42,906 nt of DNA from Paracoccaceae bacterium. Lineage in GTDB: Bacteria > Pseudomonadota > Alphaproteobacteria > Rhodobacterales > Rhodobacteraceae. The notes beneath the pieces were generated by a model, which worked only from the letters and a program-made list of their open reading frames with translations, was not told where the DNA came from and ran no database searches. The translations under genes were made by a program, and so were the position numbers. Below, piece by piece: positions 6,063-15,940 of the stretch. The stretch covers positions 1-42,906 of the forward strand of contig JABDPT010000151.1 in assembly GCA_013042605.1 (NCBI GenBank), given 5' to 3'. Within the stretch, counting starts at the first letter, position 1. Each line of letters starts with the position of its first letter.

Positions 6063-7369
6063 TTCGGGGCCTCGTTAAGCCTGTCCAGCCGCGCGCGCAC
6101 GCTTTGACCATGCGCGCCAAGGCTTTCGGCCTTGGCCAGCCGTTCGGCGGCGGGCCCGATGGCCTGCAACGCGCCGGGGGTCATGCGAGCAAGGGTGGTG
6201 CGTTTGAGGAAATCCATCACGCTCAGCCCGCTGGAAAACCGGGCCGAGCGGGCCGTGGGCAGCACGTGATTGGGGCCGCCTATGTAATCGCCGATGGCCT
6301 CGGGTGTCCATTGGCCAAGAAAGATCGCGCCGGCATGTTTGATCTGCCCCGCCAGCGCGTCGGGGTCGGCCACGCACAGTTCCAGGTGCTCGGGCGCGAC
6401 GCGGTCGGAAAGGGCCGCCGCTTCGGCCAGATCGCGAGCCACGATCACCGCGCCGAAATCGCGCCAGCTTGGCCCGGCGATGGTACGCCGTTCGAGCGTT
6501 TCAAGCTGGGTCTCGACCGCTTGCGCCACCGCCGCGCCGAAGGCGGCATCCGTGGTGATCAGGATCGATTGCGCGCTTTCGTCATGCTCCGCCTGGCTCA
6601 GAAGGTCGGTGGCGATCCAATCGGGGTCATTGTCGGCATCGGCGATCACCAGAATTTCCGAAGGCCCCGCGATCATATCGATGCCCACCTGTCCGAAGAC
6701 CCGGCGCTTGGCGGCGGCCACAAAGGCGTTGCCGGGGCCGGTGATCTTGTCGACAGGGGCGATGGTGTCGGTGCCATAGGCCAGCGCCGCCACGGCCTGT
6801 GCTCCGCCGATGCGGTAAATCTCGGTGATACCGGAAATCTGTGCGGCCAGCAGCACAAGCGGGTTGGCCACCCCGTCCGGTGTGGGGGCGACCATTGCCA
6901 ACCGTTCTACGCCGGCGACCCGCGCCGGGATCGCGTTCATCAGCACGGAAGACGGGTAAGAGGCCAAGCCCCCCGGCACGTAAAGCCCGGCAGAGGCCAC
7001 CGCTGACCAGCGCCAGCCCAGCGTCGCGCCGGTTTCATCCGTCCAACTTGCATCCTCGGGCATCTGCCGGTCGTGATAGGCGCGGATACGCGCGGCCGCG
7101 AGTTCCAGCGCGGCGCGGTCTTCGTCCGGAACCTTGGCGCATTCCGCCGCAATCTCGTCTTCCGAGAAGGCCAGCGTCTCGGGCGTCAGCGCCATACGGT
7201 CAAAGCGTTCGGTCAGCTCAATCACCGCCGCATCGCCGCGTGCGCGCACATCCGCGATGATCGCGGCCACCGTGTCATCGACATCGGGCGCATCCTCGCG
7301 CTTCATGGTCAAGAGCGCGGCAAAGCGCTGCTCGAAATCGGGATCGGTCGTGGAAAGAAACTGCGGCAT
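6059..7369 (-). CDS. hisD: Histidinol dehydrogenase
   Basis: This 436-residue enzyme carries out the last two steps of histidine biosynthesis, oxidising L-histidinol to L-histidine with NAD and zinc. Clear family landmarks in order are GLYVPGG, the IDMIAGPSEILVIAD stretch, LLSQAEHDESAQSILIT with zinc-site Gln/His, the catalytic-region VAPEHLEL, and GPNHVLPT. ATG at 7369 has AGGAGTG just upstream and matches the normal N-terminus; the longer open frame to 7417 was rejected. It is followed by UPF0262 with a 4-nt overlap. Confidence 0.98.
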   Translation of the reverse strand: MPQFLSTTDPDFEQRFAALLTMKREDAPDVDDTVAAIIADVRARGDAAVIELTERFDRMALTPETLAFSEDEIAAECAKVPDEDRAALELAAARIRAYHDRQMPEDASWTDETGATLGWRWSAVASAGLYVPGGLASYPSSVLMNAIPARVAGVERLAMVAPTPDGVANPLVLLAAQISGITEIYRIGGAQAVAALAYGTDTIAPVDKITGPGNAFVAAAKRRVFGQVGIDMIAGPSEILVIADADNDPDWIATDLLSQAEHDESAQSILITTDAAFGAAVAQAVETQLETLERRTIAGPSWRDFGAVIVARDLAEAAALSDRVAPEHLELCVADPDALAGQIKHAGAIFLGQWTPEAIGDYIGGPNHVLPTARSARFSSGLSVMDFLKRTTLARMTPGALQAIGPAAERLAKAESLGAHGQSVRARLDRLNEAPK

Positions 7370-7432
7370 CACACACTCCTGCCCGGGTGACATAGCCGCA
7401 GGACGGCGCAGCCTCAAGCGCCTCTGACGGGG

Positions 7433-7912
7433 CTATTCGGGGTGATAGGGCGCCTTTCGCGACGGTGCGACATAGGGCCGGGTCACATCGCGCAAGGTAA
7501 CCTCAAGCGCTTCCACGTCGACGCCGATCGCGCCATCGCCCGCCAGCGTCAATATCACGCGGCCCGTGCCATCCTCGCCCGGTTCGAACCCGACCGAGAG
7601 AAGCGACAAGACCATGTCCTTGTCTGACCGGTCGATGCCCTGTGTGACCACCTTTTGCACGTCTTCAATCGCCAGAACCGACTGCACCCGTTCAAAGGCC
7701 CGCCCGCGTCGTTCCGCGACACTGGCATCTTCCCACCGAAAGCGGTTGAGCAAGAGAGCAAAGCGCCGCTGGTCGCGTTGCCAGCGCATTTCGGTGATCG
7801 GAAAGACCGCATCCTGCACGATTGACGAGATCACGTTCAGGTCGTCGCCATCCAGCGCCCGCAACCGCAGGGGGGCCTCGCCCCCGTCTTCAAAGCGGGC
7901 GTCGTTGCTCAT
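7433..7912 (-). CDS. DUF2948 family protein
   Basis: This 159-residue soluble protein begins [20 protein letters not shown] and contains [38 protein letters not shown] and [29 protein letters not shown], the conserved layout of DUF2948. It is usually found between murA and hisD in Rhodobacterales. Function unknown. Its ATG overlaps the murA stop (ATGA at 7909-7912), implying coupling to peptidoglycan precursor synthesis at least in expression. Confidence 0.92.
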   Translation of the reverse strand: MSNDARFEDGGEAPLRLRALDGDDLNVISSIVQDAVFPITEMRWQRDQRRFALLLNRFRWEDASVAERRGRAFERVQSVLAIEDVQKVVTQGIDRSDKDMVLSLLSVGFEPGEDGTGRVILTLAGDGAIGVDVEALEVTLRDVTRPYVAPSRKAPYHPE

Positions 7913-9177
7913 TGTCCCTGCACCCGCTCGATTCTTGCGCCGCAGGCGGACAGCTTTTCTTCGACCCGCTCATAACCGCGATCAAGGTGATAGACGCGGT
8001 TGACCAGCGTTTCTCCCTCCGCCGCCAGTCCCGCGAGGATCAGCGAGACCGAGGCGCGTAGATCCGTGGCCATCACCGGCGCGCCCTTGAGCCGCTCGAC
8101 ACCCGTCACGGTGGCGGTGCCGCCATGCACGTCGATCTCCGCGCCCATCCGCATCAGTTCGGGCGCATGCATGAAGCGGTTTTCGAAGATCTTCTCTTCC
8201 AGCACGCTGGTGCCTTGCGCGGTGCAAAGCAGCGCCATCATCTGCGCCTGAAGGTCGGTTGGAAAGCCCGGGAAGGGAGCGGTTTCGACATCGACGGCGC
8301 TGACCCGCCCGTTCTTGCGCGCCACCTTCAGACCACGCGACGTTTCCTCCACGTGAATGCCCGCGGCATCGAGCCGTTCGGCAAAAGCCGCGACCAGTTC
8401 CAGTTTGCCGCCGAGGCATTCGACCTCACCGCCGGTGATCGCCGGGGCGAGCATATAGGTGCCAAGTTCGATGCGGTCGGTCACGACCGGGTGGGTCGCG
8501 CCATGCAGCGCATCCACCCCCTGCACCTCGATCGTGTCGGTGCCTTCGCCTTCGATCTGCGCGCCCATCGCCCGCAAACAGCGCGCCAGATCGACGATCT
8601 CGGGCTCGCGCGCGGCGTTTTTCAGCACGCTTGTCCCCTTGGTGAGTGTCGCGGCCATCAGCACGTTTTCCGTGGCCCCGACCGAGACGAAGGGAAACTC
8701 GACCACGCCGCCGCGCAACCCGCCGGGGGCCGAGGCGTGCACGTAGCCATCCTTCAGTTCAAGTTGCGCCCCAAGTGCCTCAAGCCCCTTGAGGTGCAGA
8801 TCCACGGGCCGCGCGCCGATCGCGCAGCCGCCGGGAAGCGACACGACCGCGTGCCCATGCCGCGCCAGAAGCGGTCCCAGCACAAGGATCGACGCACGCA
8901 TCTTGCGCACGATGTCGTAATCGGCGCGGTCGCTATTGAGGTCATGCGACGACATCGCCAGCACCCGCCCGTCCTGCAGGGCCGACACCTCGGCCCCCAG
9001 CGACTGCAACAGCACCGTCATCGTGCGGATATCCGACAGGCGCGGGGCATTGGTCAGTGTCAGCGGGTCGTCGGTCAGCAGAGTCGCCGGCATCAGCGTA
9101 AGGCATGCGTTCTTGGCCCCCGCAATGGGAATTTCGCCGCGAAGCTCTGCCCCGCCTGTCACAAGAATTGAATCCAT
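7909..9177 (-). CDS. murA: UDP-N-acetylglucosamine 1-carboxyvinyltransferase
   Basis: This 422-residue enzyme transfers enolpyruvate from PEP to UDP-GlcNAc, the first committed step of peptidoglycan synthesis. The N-terminal [10 protein letters not shown] holds the conserved Lys-Asn (residues 22-23). The catalytic cysteine is C118 in the loop [15 protein letters not shown], i.e. the fosfomycin-sensitive Cys form. Length is standard for the EPSP-synthase fold. It heads the leftward run DUF2948-hisD-UPF0262 and is preceded by a 45-residue protein. Confidence 0.98.
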   Translation of the reverse strand: MDSILVTGGAELRGEIPIAGAKNACLTLMPATLLTDDPLTLTNAPRLSDIRTMTVLLQSLGAEVSALQDGRVLAMSSHDLNSDRADYDIVRKMRASILVLGPLLARHGHAVVSLPGGCAIGARPVDLHLKGLEALGAQLELKDGYVHASAPGGLRGGVVEFPFVSVGATENVLMAATLTKGTSVLKNAAREPEIVDLARCLRAMGAQIEGEGTDTIEVQGVDALHGATHPVVTDRIELGTYMLAPAITGGEVECLGGKLELVAAFAERLDAAGIHVEETSRGLKVARKNGRVSAVDVETAPFPGFPTDLQAQMMALLCTAQGTSVLEEKIFENRFMHAPELMRMGAEIDVHGGTATVTGVERLKGAPVMATDLRASVSLILAGLAAEGETLVNRVYHLDRGYERVEEKLSACGARIERVQGQ

Positions 9178-9187
9178 TTGCCTGCCT

Positions 9188-9325
9188 TTAGCTCTTGCCC
9201 GTGTCCTTGCGCACCCGCGCCTGCGCCTTGCGCCGCTGAAGATTGGCCTTCAGCGCCGCTTTCAGCCTGTCTTCGCGGGTTTCAGCCGGTTTTGCGGGAC
9301 CGGATTTTCCGGTATTCTTATTCAT
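9188..9325 (-). CDS. Small highly basic protein ahead of murA
   Basis: This 45-residue frame begins [20 protein letters not shown] and continues with [20 protein letters not shown] before TAA. The composition is basic and helical, and small Lys/Arg/Ala-rich proteins of this form are regularly annotated just upstream of murA in Rhodobacterales. It ends 10 bases before murA. It may bind nucleic acid, judging only from charge; no function is established. It is short enough to be omitted by many gene finders. Confidence 0.72.
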   Translation of the reverse strand: MNKNTGKSGPAKPAETREDRLKAALKANLQRRKAQARVRKDTGKS

Positions 9326-9412
9326 GCGCCCTGTCTACCGCAGCACGCGCGGGCCGTCCAGAATCGGCTTGCGTGACCGCAGATTTGCCAGTATCCCGCC
9401 CGCGGACCTAAG

Positions 9413-9487
9413 GCCGCAGTAGCTCAGTGGTAGAGCGCACCCTTGGTAAGGGTGAGGTCGGGAGTTCAATCCTCCCCTGCGGCACCA
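9413..9487 (+). tRNA. tRNA-Thr (GGT)
   Basis: This is a 75-nt cloverleaf with encoded CCA. Acceptor stem GCCGCAG/CTGCGGC, D-arm GCTC/GAGC, anticodon stem CACCC/GGGTG with loop TTGGTAA (anticodon GGT), T-loop TTCAATC, discriminator A. It stands alone on the plus strand between the murA cluster and the winged-helix gene. Confidence 0.97.
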
Positions 9488-9566
9488 TCTCACGCAAAAG
9501 CGCCTCAGTCCCGCAAACCTTGTCCTTCGGGCGCGGGCCTCCGACGCGAACGCGCCGCCCCCAATC

Positions 9567-10766
9567 TCACCCCTCCCGCATCCATCCATCGGCGAATGCG
9601 ACCCTCTCGGCCCCGGCCAGGGCGCGGACGCGGTCGAGTTCGGAGTGCAGGCCGGCACTGCGGGCCTTGCCCATCCGTATTCCGGCTTCCGGCCAGAAGG
9701 CGCGCACCTCGATGCTGTCGCCTGCGCGTTTGGCGTCGATCCTGCCGATCACCCGGTCGCCTTGCAGCACCGGAAAGACATAGTAGCCATAGCGCCGCTT
9801 GGCTTCCGGTACGAAGATCTCGATCCGGTAGTGAAAGCCGAAAAGGCGCTCTGCGCGCGCCCGGTCCCGTAAGGCGGGATCAAACGGTGACAGAAGGCGC
9901 ACGCGGGAAGAGAGGTCGGGCAGGGACGACACCGTGTCGAGTATGGCGGCGGTCGTGAAGCTGCACCGGCGCGATCCGTCGGCCATCTCGATGTCCGCCT
10001 CGATGATGCGGCCCTCTGCCAGCGCCTCCGCACACCAGCGTTTCGCTTCCTCCCGTGTCACGATCTCAAAGAACGCGGCCAACTCTCCGCTCGTGCCGAA
10101 GCCCAGCCGATCCAGCGCCTCGGACATAGCCCAGTCCACGATTTCCTCGTCGTCAAATCGTCGGTTGAGGTGCTCGGGTGGAATGACCCGCTCTGCCAGG
10201 TCATAATACTTCCGGAAACCCCGCCGATGACAGATCGCCAGTTGGCCGGACCGCCAGAGGAATTCCAGCGCGGTTTTGGACGGGTGCCAGTCCCACCAGC
10301 CGGACGACCCCTTGGCCTCGTCCCCGCCGACATCGCGCGAGCAGATCGGGCCGCCATCGGAAACATGCCGAAGCACGGTCTTGATCTCGTCCTCCCACCC
10401 CTCGCGACGCTCTTCGGACCACCGTGCCCGCATGCGGCTTTCATCGCGTTCGAATTTCAGCCGCCACATCGGGTGGAACTGCACGGGGATGATAGCGGCG
10501 TCATGGGTCCAGCCTTCGAAGGCGGTCCGGTGCCGCGCGACTAGGGCCTCCAGGGCGCGTGGCCGGTACTGACCACGGCGCGACCACAGGATCAGGTCAT
10601 GCGCGCGGGCAAGCGTGTTGACGCTGTCGACCTGCACGAAGCCCAAGGTATCCAGCACGCCGTCAAGGTCTTCGCCCCGGCCGGTACCCGCCCCCGACCG
10701 CAACAAGAGGTGGCGGTCCAGAAACAGGCGGCGGGCGGGCAGGTTTTCCAAAAGCGGGCGTGTCAT
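9567..10766 (-). CDS. YcaQ/AlkX-like winged-helix DNA glycosylase family protein
   Basis: This 399-residue protein starts MTRPLLENLPARRLFLDRH and contains GFVQVDSVNTLARAHDLILWSR, the QxD-type motif of the AlkZ/AlkX (YcaQ, HTH_42) family, some members of which excise interstrand crosslink adducts. Later parts (ALEFLWRSGQLAICHRRGF and AVLLSPFDPALRDR-like stretches around LLSPFDPALRDRARAERLF) fit the tandem winged-helix layout and C-terminal beta-barrel. The start at 10766 was chosen over the open frame to 10820. It appears to be a single-gene unit after tRNA-Thr. The activity is inferred from the family. Confidence 0.87.
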   Translation of the reverse strand: MTRPLLENLPARRLFLDRHLLLRSGAGTGRGEDLDGVLDTLGFVQVDSVNTLARAHDLILWSRRGQYRPRALEALVARHRTAFEGWTHDAAIIPVQFHPMWRLKFERDESRMRARWSEERREGWEDEIKTVLRHVSDGGPICSRDVGGDEAKGSSGWWDWHPSKTALEFLWRSGQLAICHRRGFRKYYDLAERVIPPEHLNRRFDDEEIVDWAMSEALDRLGFGTSGELAAFFEIVTREEAKRWCAEALAEGRIIEADIEMADGSRRCSFTTAAILDTVSSLPDLSSRVRLLSPFDPALRDRARAERLFGFHYRIEIFVPEAKRRYGYYVFPVLQGDRVIGRIDAKRAGDSIEVRAFWPEAGIRMGKARSAGLHSELDRVRALAGAERVAFADGWMREG

Positions 10767-10863
10767 CAGGTCGTGGTATCGCCGATCCGGCACCCCGAAC
10801 GCAACGGTCACTTGGGGCACGGGACCTCAAGGCCAAGACCGAACGCCGCGACAGGCAGGAAAC

Positions 10864-11988
10864 CTACCGGCCCGCCGTGATCGACCGGCGGAAGAAGAAC
10901 AGGCTGATGGCAAGAAATACCGCCCCCAGCCCCGCCATGTTAAGCAAGACGGGCCAGACGGCGTTCAGGTCGGCCCCACGAAAGACGACCGCCTGGGCAA
11001 ACTCCATGAAATGGCGTGACGGCAGAAGCCACGTGAAGGGTTGAATATAGTCCGGCTGGCTTTCGATGGGGCTCATGCCGCCCGAGAGCATGATGATCGG
11101 GATAATCGCCATGACGGTGAGCAGGGCGAATTGCGCCATGGTTCGGGCCATCGTGCCAAGCAGAATACCGATGGCCGCGGCGGCGAAAAGATAAACCGCG
11201 GCCCCAAAGACCAGAAGCGTTCTGGACCCGGCCATCGGTACCGCGAGAACCTGTTCGGCCATGATCAGCATCGACAGCGTGAAGGCGATGAGGATGATCA
11301 GGCCGTTGGCCCAGACCTTGGCCATGGCAATCTGGAAAGCGTTGAGCGGCATGACCAGAAGATGCTCGATCGTGCCATGTTCCCGCTCGCGCAGCAGGGC
11401 CGCACCGGTCAGCAGGATCGCAATCATCGAAAGGCTGTTCAGGATCGAATTGACCGCGAGAAACCACGCATCCGTGCCGTTGGGGTTGAACGCGCGGCGC
11501 AGGGTAAGATCGATGGGTGGCGACAGGTCATCGCCGTTCGATCGGGCGAATTGCGCGACCTCGTCATTGATGATCGCTTGAAGATAGCCCGCACCCTGCG
11601 CGGCCTGACCGACGGCGGTGGCGTCGATGTTGAGCTGGACCTGTGGTTGCTCACCGCGCCGGATGTCGGCTTCGAAGTCCGCCGGGATGACGACCACGAA
11701 CATGTACCGGCTTTTATCCATCAGCACGTCGATATCCCGCGCGGCGATGTAGTCCGGCGGCTGGAAATAGGGCCTGTGCAGCGCCCCGGCGATTGAGCGT
11801 GAGAGTGTCGACACATCCTCGTCGACAAAGGCGACCGAGGCATTGTTGACCGCCTCGGAGCTTCCCGTCGCCTCGCTGTAAACGGAAAACGAGAACGACC
11901 AGATCAGGAAGGCCACCATCACCGTGTCGCTCAGAAAGCTTCGCAATTCCTTGGTGCCGAGCCAGAAGATGTTGCTGAGCGCCCGCAT
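10864..11988 (-). CDS. ABC-2 type permease, YhhJ-like
   Basis: This 374-residue membrane protein has one N-terminal transmembrane helix (about residues 20-40), a large periplasmic domain, then five C-terminal helices beginning near LNSLSMIAILLTGAALL. The cytoplasmic motif REREHGTIEHLLVMPLNAFQIAMAKVW is the ABC-2 coupling signature. It follows the RbbA-like ATPase/permease by three bases, so the two should form one exporter with the frameshifted HlyD-like gene upstream, as in the E. coli yhiI-rbbA-yhhJ locus. Substrate unknown. Confidence 0.92.
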   Translation of the reverse strand: MRALSNIFWLGTKELRSFLSDTVMVAFLIWSFSFSVYSEATGSSEAVNNASVAFVDEDVSTLSRSIAGALHRPYFQPPDYIAARDIDVLMDKSRYMFVVVIPADFEADIRRGEQPQVQLNIDATAVGQAAQGAGYLQAIINDEVAQFARSNGDDLSPPIDLTLRRAFNPNGTDAWFLAVNSILNSLSMIAILLTGAALLREREHGTIEHLLVMPLNAFQIAMAKVWANGLIILIAFTLSMLIMAEQVLAVPMAGSRTLLVFGAAVYLFAAAAIGILLGTMARTMAQFALLTVMAIIPIIMLSGGMSPIESQPDYIQPFTWLLPSRHFMEFAQAVVFRGADLNAVWPVLLNMAGLGAVFLAISLFFFRRSITAGR

Positions 11989-11991
11989 CCC

Positions 11992-14760
11992 TCAACGCTC
12001 CTGTTTGCGCAGGAATAAGGCTGCGATAAGTGTGAAAAGCGGGGCGTAGATGAGCAGTGCGATAAGGTCGCCCGAGAGTTCTTCGAACCCGAGGCTCTTG
12101 GTGAAAGCGCCGATGCTCAGATGCACGAAATACCCGGTCGGCCAGAGCGAACCGATGACCTGTGCCGAGCCTTCAAGCGTAGAGATCGGCTGCATCATGC
12201 CCGAGAATTGCGCGGTTGGAACCATGGCGATGATCGCCGTCACGAACACGGCCGCGACCTGCGTGCGTGTTATGGCCGACATCAAAAGACCAAAGCCCGT
12301 GGCCGCCGTCACATAAAACAACGCCCCCACCATCAGCGGCAGCACGTCGCCCTTGAGAGGCACCCCAAGCACGATCACGGTCAGCAGGGCCATCCCCAAG
12401 AAATTGATGAACCCGATCAGGATGTAGGGAATTTGCTTGCCGACAAGAAACTCCAACCGCCGCGTGGGCGTCACATGGAAATTGGTTATCGTGCCGATCT
12501 CTTTTTCGCGCACGACGCTGACCGCCATGAGGATGGCCGGGAAGAGCATGAGCAGGATCGCCGGGGTCGAAGGGCCGATGGCATTGATGCTCTCGAAGCC
12601 CGGATTGTACCGATACCGGGTTTCGATATCGACAGGTTCCAAGACGTCCGGGTCATATCCGGTTTCCCGCATCATTTGGCCGATAAGCGAATGATGTGCC
12701 GCCGAAACATAACCTTCGATGGTTCCCGCACGTTGCGTGTTCGCACCATCGATCCAGAAGGAAACCTCTGGGCCGACGCCGCGCTTCGCGTCCCGTCCGA
12801 ACCCGGGCGGTATCTCGATGGCCAGCGTGATGTCATTGGTGACAAGCCGGCGTTCGAGGTCATCAAGGCTGCGCGCTTCGTCCGTTTCCACAAAGAACCG
12901 GGAACCGGACAGATTGCGGATATAGCTTCGGCTCTCTGCGGTCTGATCGAGGTCCAGCGCGGCAAAACGCAGGTCTTCGACGTCGTGGGAAATGCCGAAG
13001 GCAATCATCAAAAGCAGCATCATGCTGCCCAGAAAGGCAAAGGCAAGGCGCACCGGGTCGCGCAGAACCTCGACGAATTCGCGGTGACTAAGCGCAAAGG
13101 CGCGCCGGAAGTCGAAGGGAAGCAGGGTTGGCTTGGGCGCGTGGCTGATCGGCGTCCAGTCCGCGCTGCCAAGCAGGTCGTCGGCTGCGCCAGCATTTCC
13201 GGAGTCCTTGCCGATCTGGTCTTCGATATACTCGATGAAGGCCGCTTCCAGATCCGTCTTTCCCTTTCGTTCCAGAAGTTTGTCCGGCGTGTCGGCGACA
13301 AGGACCTGCCCGTCATGCATCAGGGATATCCGGTCGCATCGCATCGCTTCGTTCATGAAATGGGTCGAGATGAAGATGGTCACCAGATCGCGGCGCGACA
13401 GTTCGATCAGAAGCGCCCAGAACTCATCCCGCGCGACCGGATCGACGCCGGATGTCGGCTCATCGAGGATCAGCATCTCGGGCTCATGGATGATCGCGAC
13501 GGCCAGCGACAGCCGTTGGCGGATGCCCAGCGGCAGCGATCCCGCGTTGACGTCGGAATAGTCCGTCAGCGAAAACCGCTCGGTCAGCTCCGCGATGCGC
13601 ACTTGCGTCCGCTCGGCGGGAAGGTCGAACAGACGGGCGTGCAGAACAAGGTTCTGCGTCACCGTCAACTCGCCATAAAGCGAAAAGGATTGCGACATGA
13701 AGCCGACACGCTCACGCGCCCGAAGGCTCGTGGTATCCACGGGCGTCCCGAAGACGAACGCCTGACCTTCGGACGCCGGCAAAAGGCCGGTGAGCATCTT
13801 CATCGTTGTCGTCTTGCCGCAGCCGTTCGAGCCGAGAAACCCGAAGATCTCCCCAACCCCGATCTCAAAGCTCACCCGATCAACGGCGGTGAAATCGCCG
13901 AACCGGCGGGTCAAGCCTTGGGCAAGGATCGCGGTTTCCCGGTCTTCAGTCTTCAGCGACGGGATCGAAAGCTCGGCATGCCCGCGGCGTCGTTCCTCGG
14001 GCAGAAGCCGGATGAACGCGGCCTCGATGCTTTGGGTGCCGGTCCGCGCCTTCAGTTCGGCCGGCGTGCCGGTGGCAAGAACGCGCCCCGCATCCATCGC
14101 GATAAGTTCGTCAAAGGCCTCGGCCTCGTCCATATAGGCGGTCGAAACGATGATGCACATCTCCGGACGACGCCTGCGGATCGCTGCAATCAGCTCCCAC
14201 AATTGCCGCCTCGACAGAGGGTCGACGCCGGTCGTCGGCTCATCAAGGATCATCAGGTCGGGGTCGTGGATCAACGCGCAGCAAAGCCCCAGCTTCTGTT
14301 TCATACCGCCCGAAAGCTTACCCGCGGGCCGGTCCAGAAAGGGGTGCAGCCCGGTGGCCTTCGTCAGCTGCTCGACCCGTGTTTCAAGATCGTCGTGGTC
14401 CAGTCCGAACATCCGCCCGAAGAACTCAAGGTTCTCGCGAATGCTCAGCGCTTCATAAAGGCTCTTGCCCAGGCCCTGCGGCATATAGGCGATGCGCGGG
14501 CTTACTCTTGTGCGGTGACGCGACGACCGCATGTCGCCACCCAGGACCTCAAGCGTGCCGTCCTGCAAACGCCGCGCGCCTGCGATCAGGCCAAGAAGCG
14601 TCGATTTGCCGACGCCGTCCGGCCCGACAACGCCGACCATCCGACCGCTGGCGAAGTCGAACGACACGTCGTCCAACGCGACGACCTTCTTATACGCGTG
14701 GCTTACCTTGCTCACAGGCGCGACGGTCGGGGCCGTTTGGGTATTTGTCTCAGGGTTCAT
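11992..14760 (-). CDS. RbbA-like fused double ABC ATPase and ABC-2 permease
   Basis: This 922-residue protein has two nucleotide-binding domains and a C-terminal permease. NBD1: Walker A GPDGVGKST at 46-54, signature LSGGMKQKLGL, Walker B LMILDEPTTGVDP. NBD2: Walker A GSNGCGKTT, an atypical signature LPLGIRQRLSL, Walker B MLILDEPTSGVDP. The permease contains VVREKEIGTITNFHVTPTRRLEFLVGKQIPY. This is the RbbA/YhiH arrangement. E. coli RbbA associates with ribosomes, but in this operon export is the likelier role. ATG at 14760 was chosen over 14853; it overlaps the end of the HlyD-like gene. Confidence 0.93.
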   Translation of the reverse strand: MNPETNTQTAPTVAPVSKVSHAYKKVVALDDVSFDFASGRMVGVVGPDGVGKSTLLGLIAGARRLQDGTLEVLGGDMRSSRHRTRVSPRIAYMPQGLGKSLYEALSIRENLEFFGRMFGLDHDDLETRVEQLTKATGLHPFLDRPAGKLSGGMKQKLGLCCALIHDPDLMILDEPTTGVDPLSRRQLWELIAAIRRRRPEMCIIVSTAYMDEAEAFDELIAMDAGRVLATGTPAELKARTGTQSIEAAFIRLLPEERRRGHAELSIPSLKTEDRETAILAQGLTRRFGDFTAVDRVSFEIGVGEIFGFLGSNGCGKTTTMKMLTGLLPASEGQAFVFGTPVDTTSLRARERVGFMSQSFSLYGELTVTQNLVLHARLFDLPAERTQVRIAELTERFSLTDYSDVNAGSLPLGIRQRLSLAVAIIHEPEMLILDEPTSGVDPVARDEFWALLIELSRRDLVTIFISTHFMNEAMRCDRISLMHDGQVLVADTPDKLLERKGKTDLEAAFIEYIEDQIGKDSGNAGAADDLLGSADWTPISHAPKPTLLPFDFRRAFALSHREFVEVLRDPVRLAFAFLGSMMLLLMIAFGISHDVEDLRFAALDLDQTAESRSYIRNLSGSRFFVETDEARSLDDLERRLVTNDITLAIEIPPGFGRDAKRGVGPEVSFWIDGANTQRAGTIEGYVSAAHHSLIGQMMRETGYDPDVLEPVDIETRYRYNPGFESINAIGPSTPAILLMLFPAILMAVSVVREKEIGTITNFHVTPTRRLEFLVGKQIPYILIGFINFLGMALLTVIVLGVPLKGDVLPLMVGALFYVTAATGFGLLMSAITRTQVAAVFVTAIIAMVPTAQFSGMMQPISTLEGSAQVIGSLWPTGYFVHLSIGAFTKSLGFEELSGDLIALLIYAPLFTLIAALFLRKQER

Positions 14761-15767
14761 TCGCACTGGCCGAAACTTCGGGCAACGCCTCGGGCGGCAT
14801 CGCGGGCAGAAGGGCGGTCCAGTCGGGGTCGGGGAAGCCATCGAGATGAACATAGGCCACGCCGCGCAGGCCGGCCTTAACCCGTTCTATGTTGTGTGTG
14901 ACAAGCTCCTGATCGGGCCGAATCTTGACCCGGAACATCAGCTTGTCGCGCTCGGACTCGGTCTCGACCTGTTTCGGCGTAAACTGCGATTCAGGCGAAA
15001 CGAAACTCACCCGCGCCGGTATCCCGAAGTCCCAGATATCGAGTTTCAGGCGCGCGTCGCTTCCTACGTTCACCAGGTGGGCCTGATGGGCGGGCAGGAA
15101 GATCTCCATGTAAATGTCCTCGTAGTTCACGATCGTAAGCACCTTGCCACCGCTGCCCACGACCTCTCCGGGCTCGGAAAGGCGATAGAGCACCCGCCCG
15201 AAGACCGGCGAGGTCAGCTCCGCATCCGCGATCTGGGTGGCGATTTCGTTGACCACCGCCTGCGCCGCATCCACGCCGCGCAGGGACGATCGGAAGTTGG
15301 CTTCCGCCCCTGCGACGTCAGCCTGCGCCACATCGCGTTCCGTCACCTCGATGTCATAGGTTTCCCGGCTCACACTGCCCCGATCAAGCAACTCTTCAGT
15401 GCGGCTAAGCTTTTTCTTCGCAAGTTCAAGCCGGTAGCGCGCCATTATCTCCTGTGCCTGCGCCGCAGCGACCTGGCTTTTGGCGCTCTCTGCGTCGGCG
15501 CGCGCGCATCAATTGCGCTTCAAGCTGTGCGACGTCCATTCTGGCAACCACGTCGCCAATGTTGACGAGGTCGCCTTCGCGGACAACGACTTCGCTGACC
15601 CTGCCGGGGATCTTGGTCGATACGTCAACCTGAACGGCTTCGACACGCCCGTTGCCCACGACAATGCCTTCGGGCAGCAGGTCTTCGCCGGGGCTGGCAA
15701 GAAAGTAATATGCAGCGCCCGCCACCAAAACGATTGCCGCAACGATCGAGAGTCTGTTCCCGAGCAA
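14750..15767 (-). pseudogene. HlyD/YhiI-like membrane fusion protein gene, frameshifted
   Basis: Two leftward frames together encode one HlyD-type protein of about 338 residues. The 5' part gives a transmembrane anchor (LSIVAAIVLVAGAAYYF) and the first lipoyl half (VSTKIPGRVSEVVVREGDLV). The 3' part gives the coiled-coil, second lipoyl half (AELTSPVFGRVLYRLSEPGEVV) and barrel. The frame breaks at the (GC)5 tract at 15498-15507; adding two or removing one base restores MRA-R-ADAESAKSQVAAAQ. The downstream frame has a TGA just before the break. The start is taken as TTG at 15767, after AAGGGGGG; the upstream TTG at 15863 lies beyond the FNR-like box. It could be a sequencing error, a decayed gene or a switchable tract. 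Confidence 0.82.
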
Positions 15768-15843
15768 TTTTCTGCCCCCCTTAGGCGCGTTCAATCCGTC
15801 AAATCCAATGGCGCAAGACTGAACCAAAAAGCCGGGAACGGGA

Positions 15844-15857
15844 TTGACTTTAATCAA
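15844..15857. promoter_or_regulatory. FNR/FnrL-type box, likely for the YhiI-RbbA-YhhJ operon
   Basis: TTGACTTTAATCAA matches TTGAT-N4-ATCAA at nine of ten fixed positions (C for T at position five). Its centre lies 83 nt upstream of the proposed TTG start at 15767, so a class II promoter would start near 15809. The -10 region there is weak. Known family behaviour: FNR-type regulators activate under low oxygen at about -41.5. Confidence 0.65.
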
Positions 15858-15899
15858 CGGCAACCGCGTGGCCGGCAGATTTCTTCCGATTTCTCAGGG

Positions 15900-15913
15900 T
15901 TTACGCACATCAA
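15900..15913. promoter_or_regulatory. Possible weak FNR-type half-matching box
   Basis: TTTACGCACATCAA has a good right half (ATCAA) and a left half with mismatches to TTGAT. It lies between the two better boxes of the same divergent region, so it may be a secondary or repressing site. Confidence 0.35.
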
Positions 15914-15940
15914 CCCGGCAAACGGGCCGGTTCTTGCCGA

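Noticed and set aside
12121-14880. 919-codon open frame on the plus strand
   Set aside because: It lies wholly antisense to the RbbA-like gene; the translation is Arg/His/Asp-rich without domains. Long antisense frames are common in GC-rich codon usage.
15863-15863. TTG at 15863 as start of the HlyD-like gene
   Set aside because: It lies upstream of the FNR-like box and has no ribosome-binding site; the TTG at 15767 follows AAGGGGGG and gives the usual short N-terminus.
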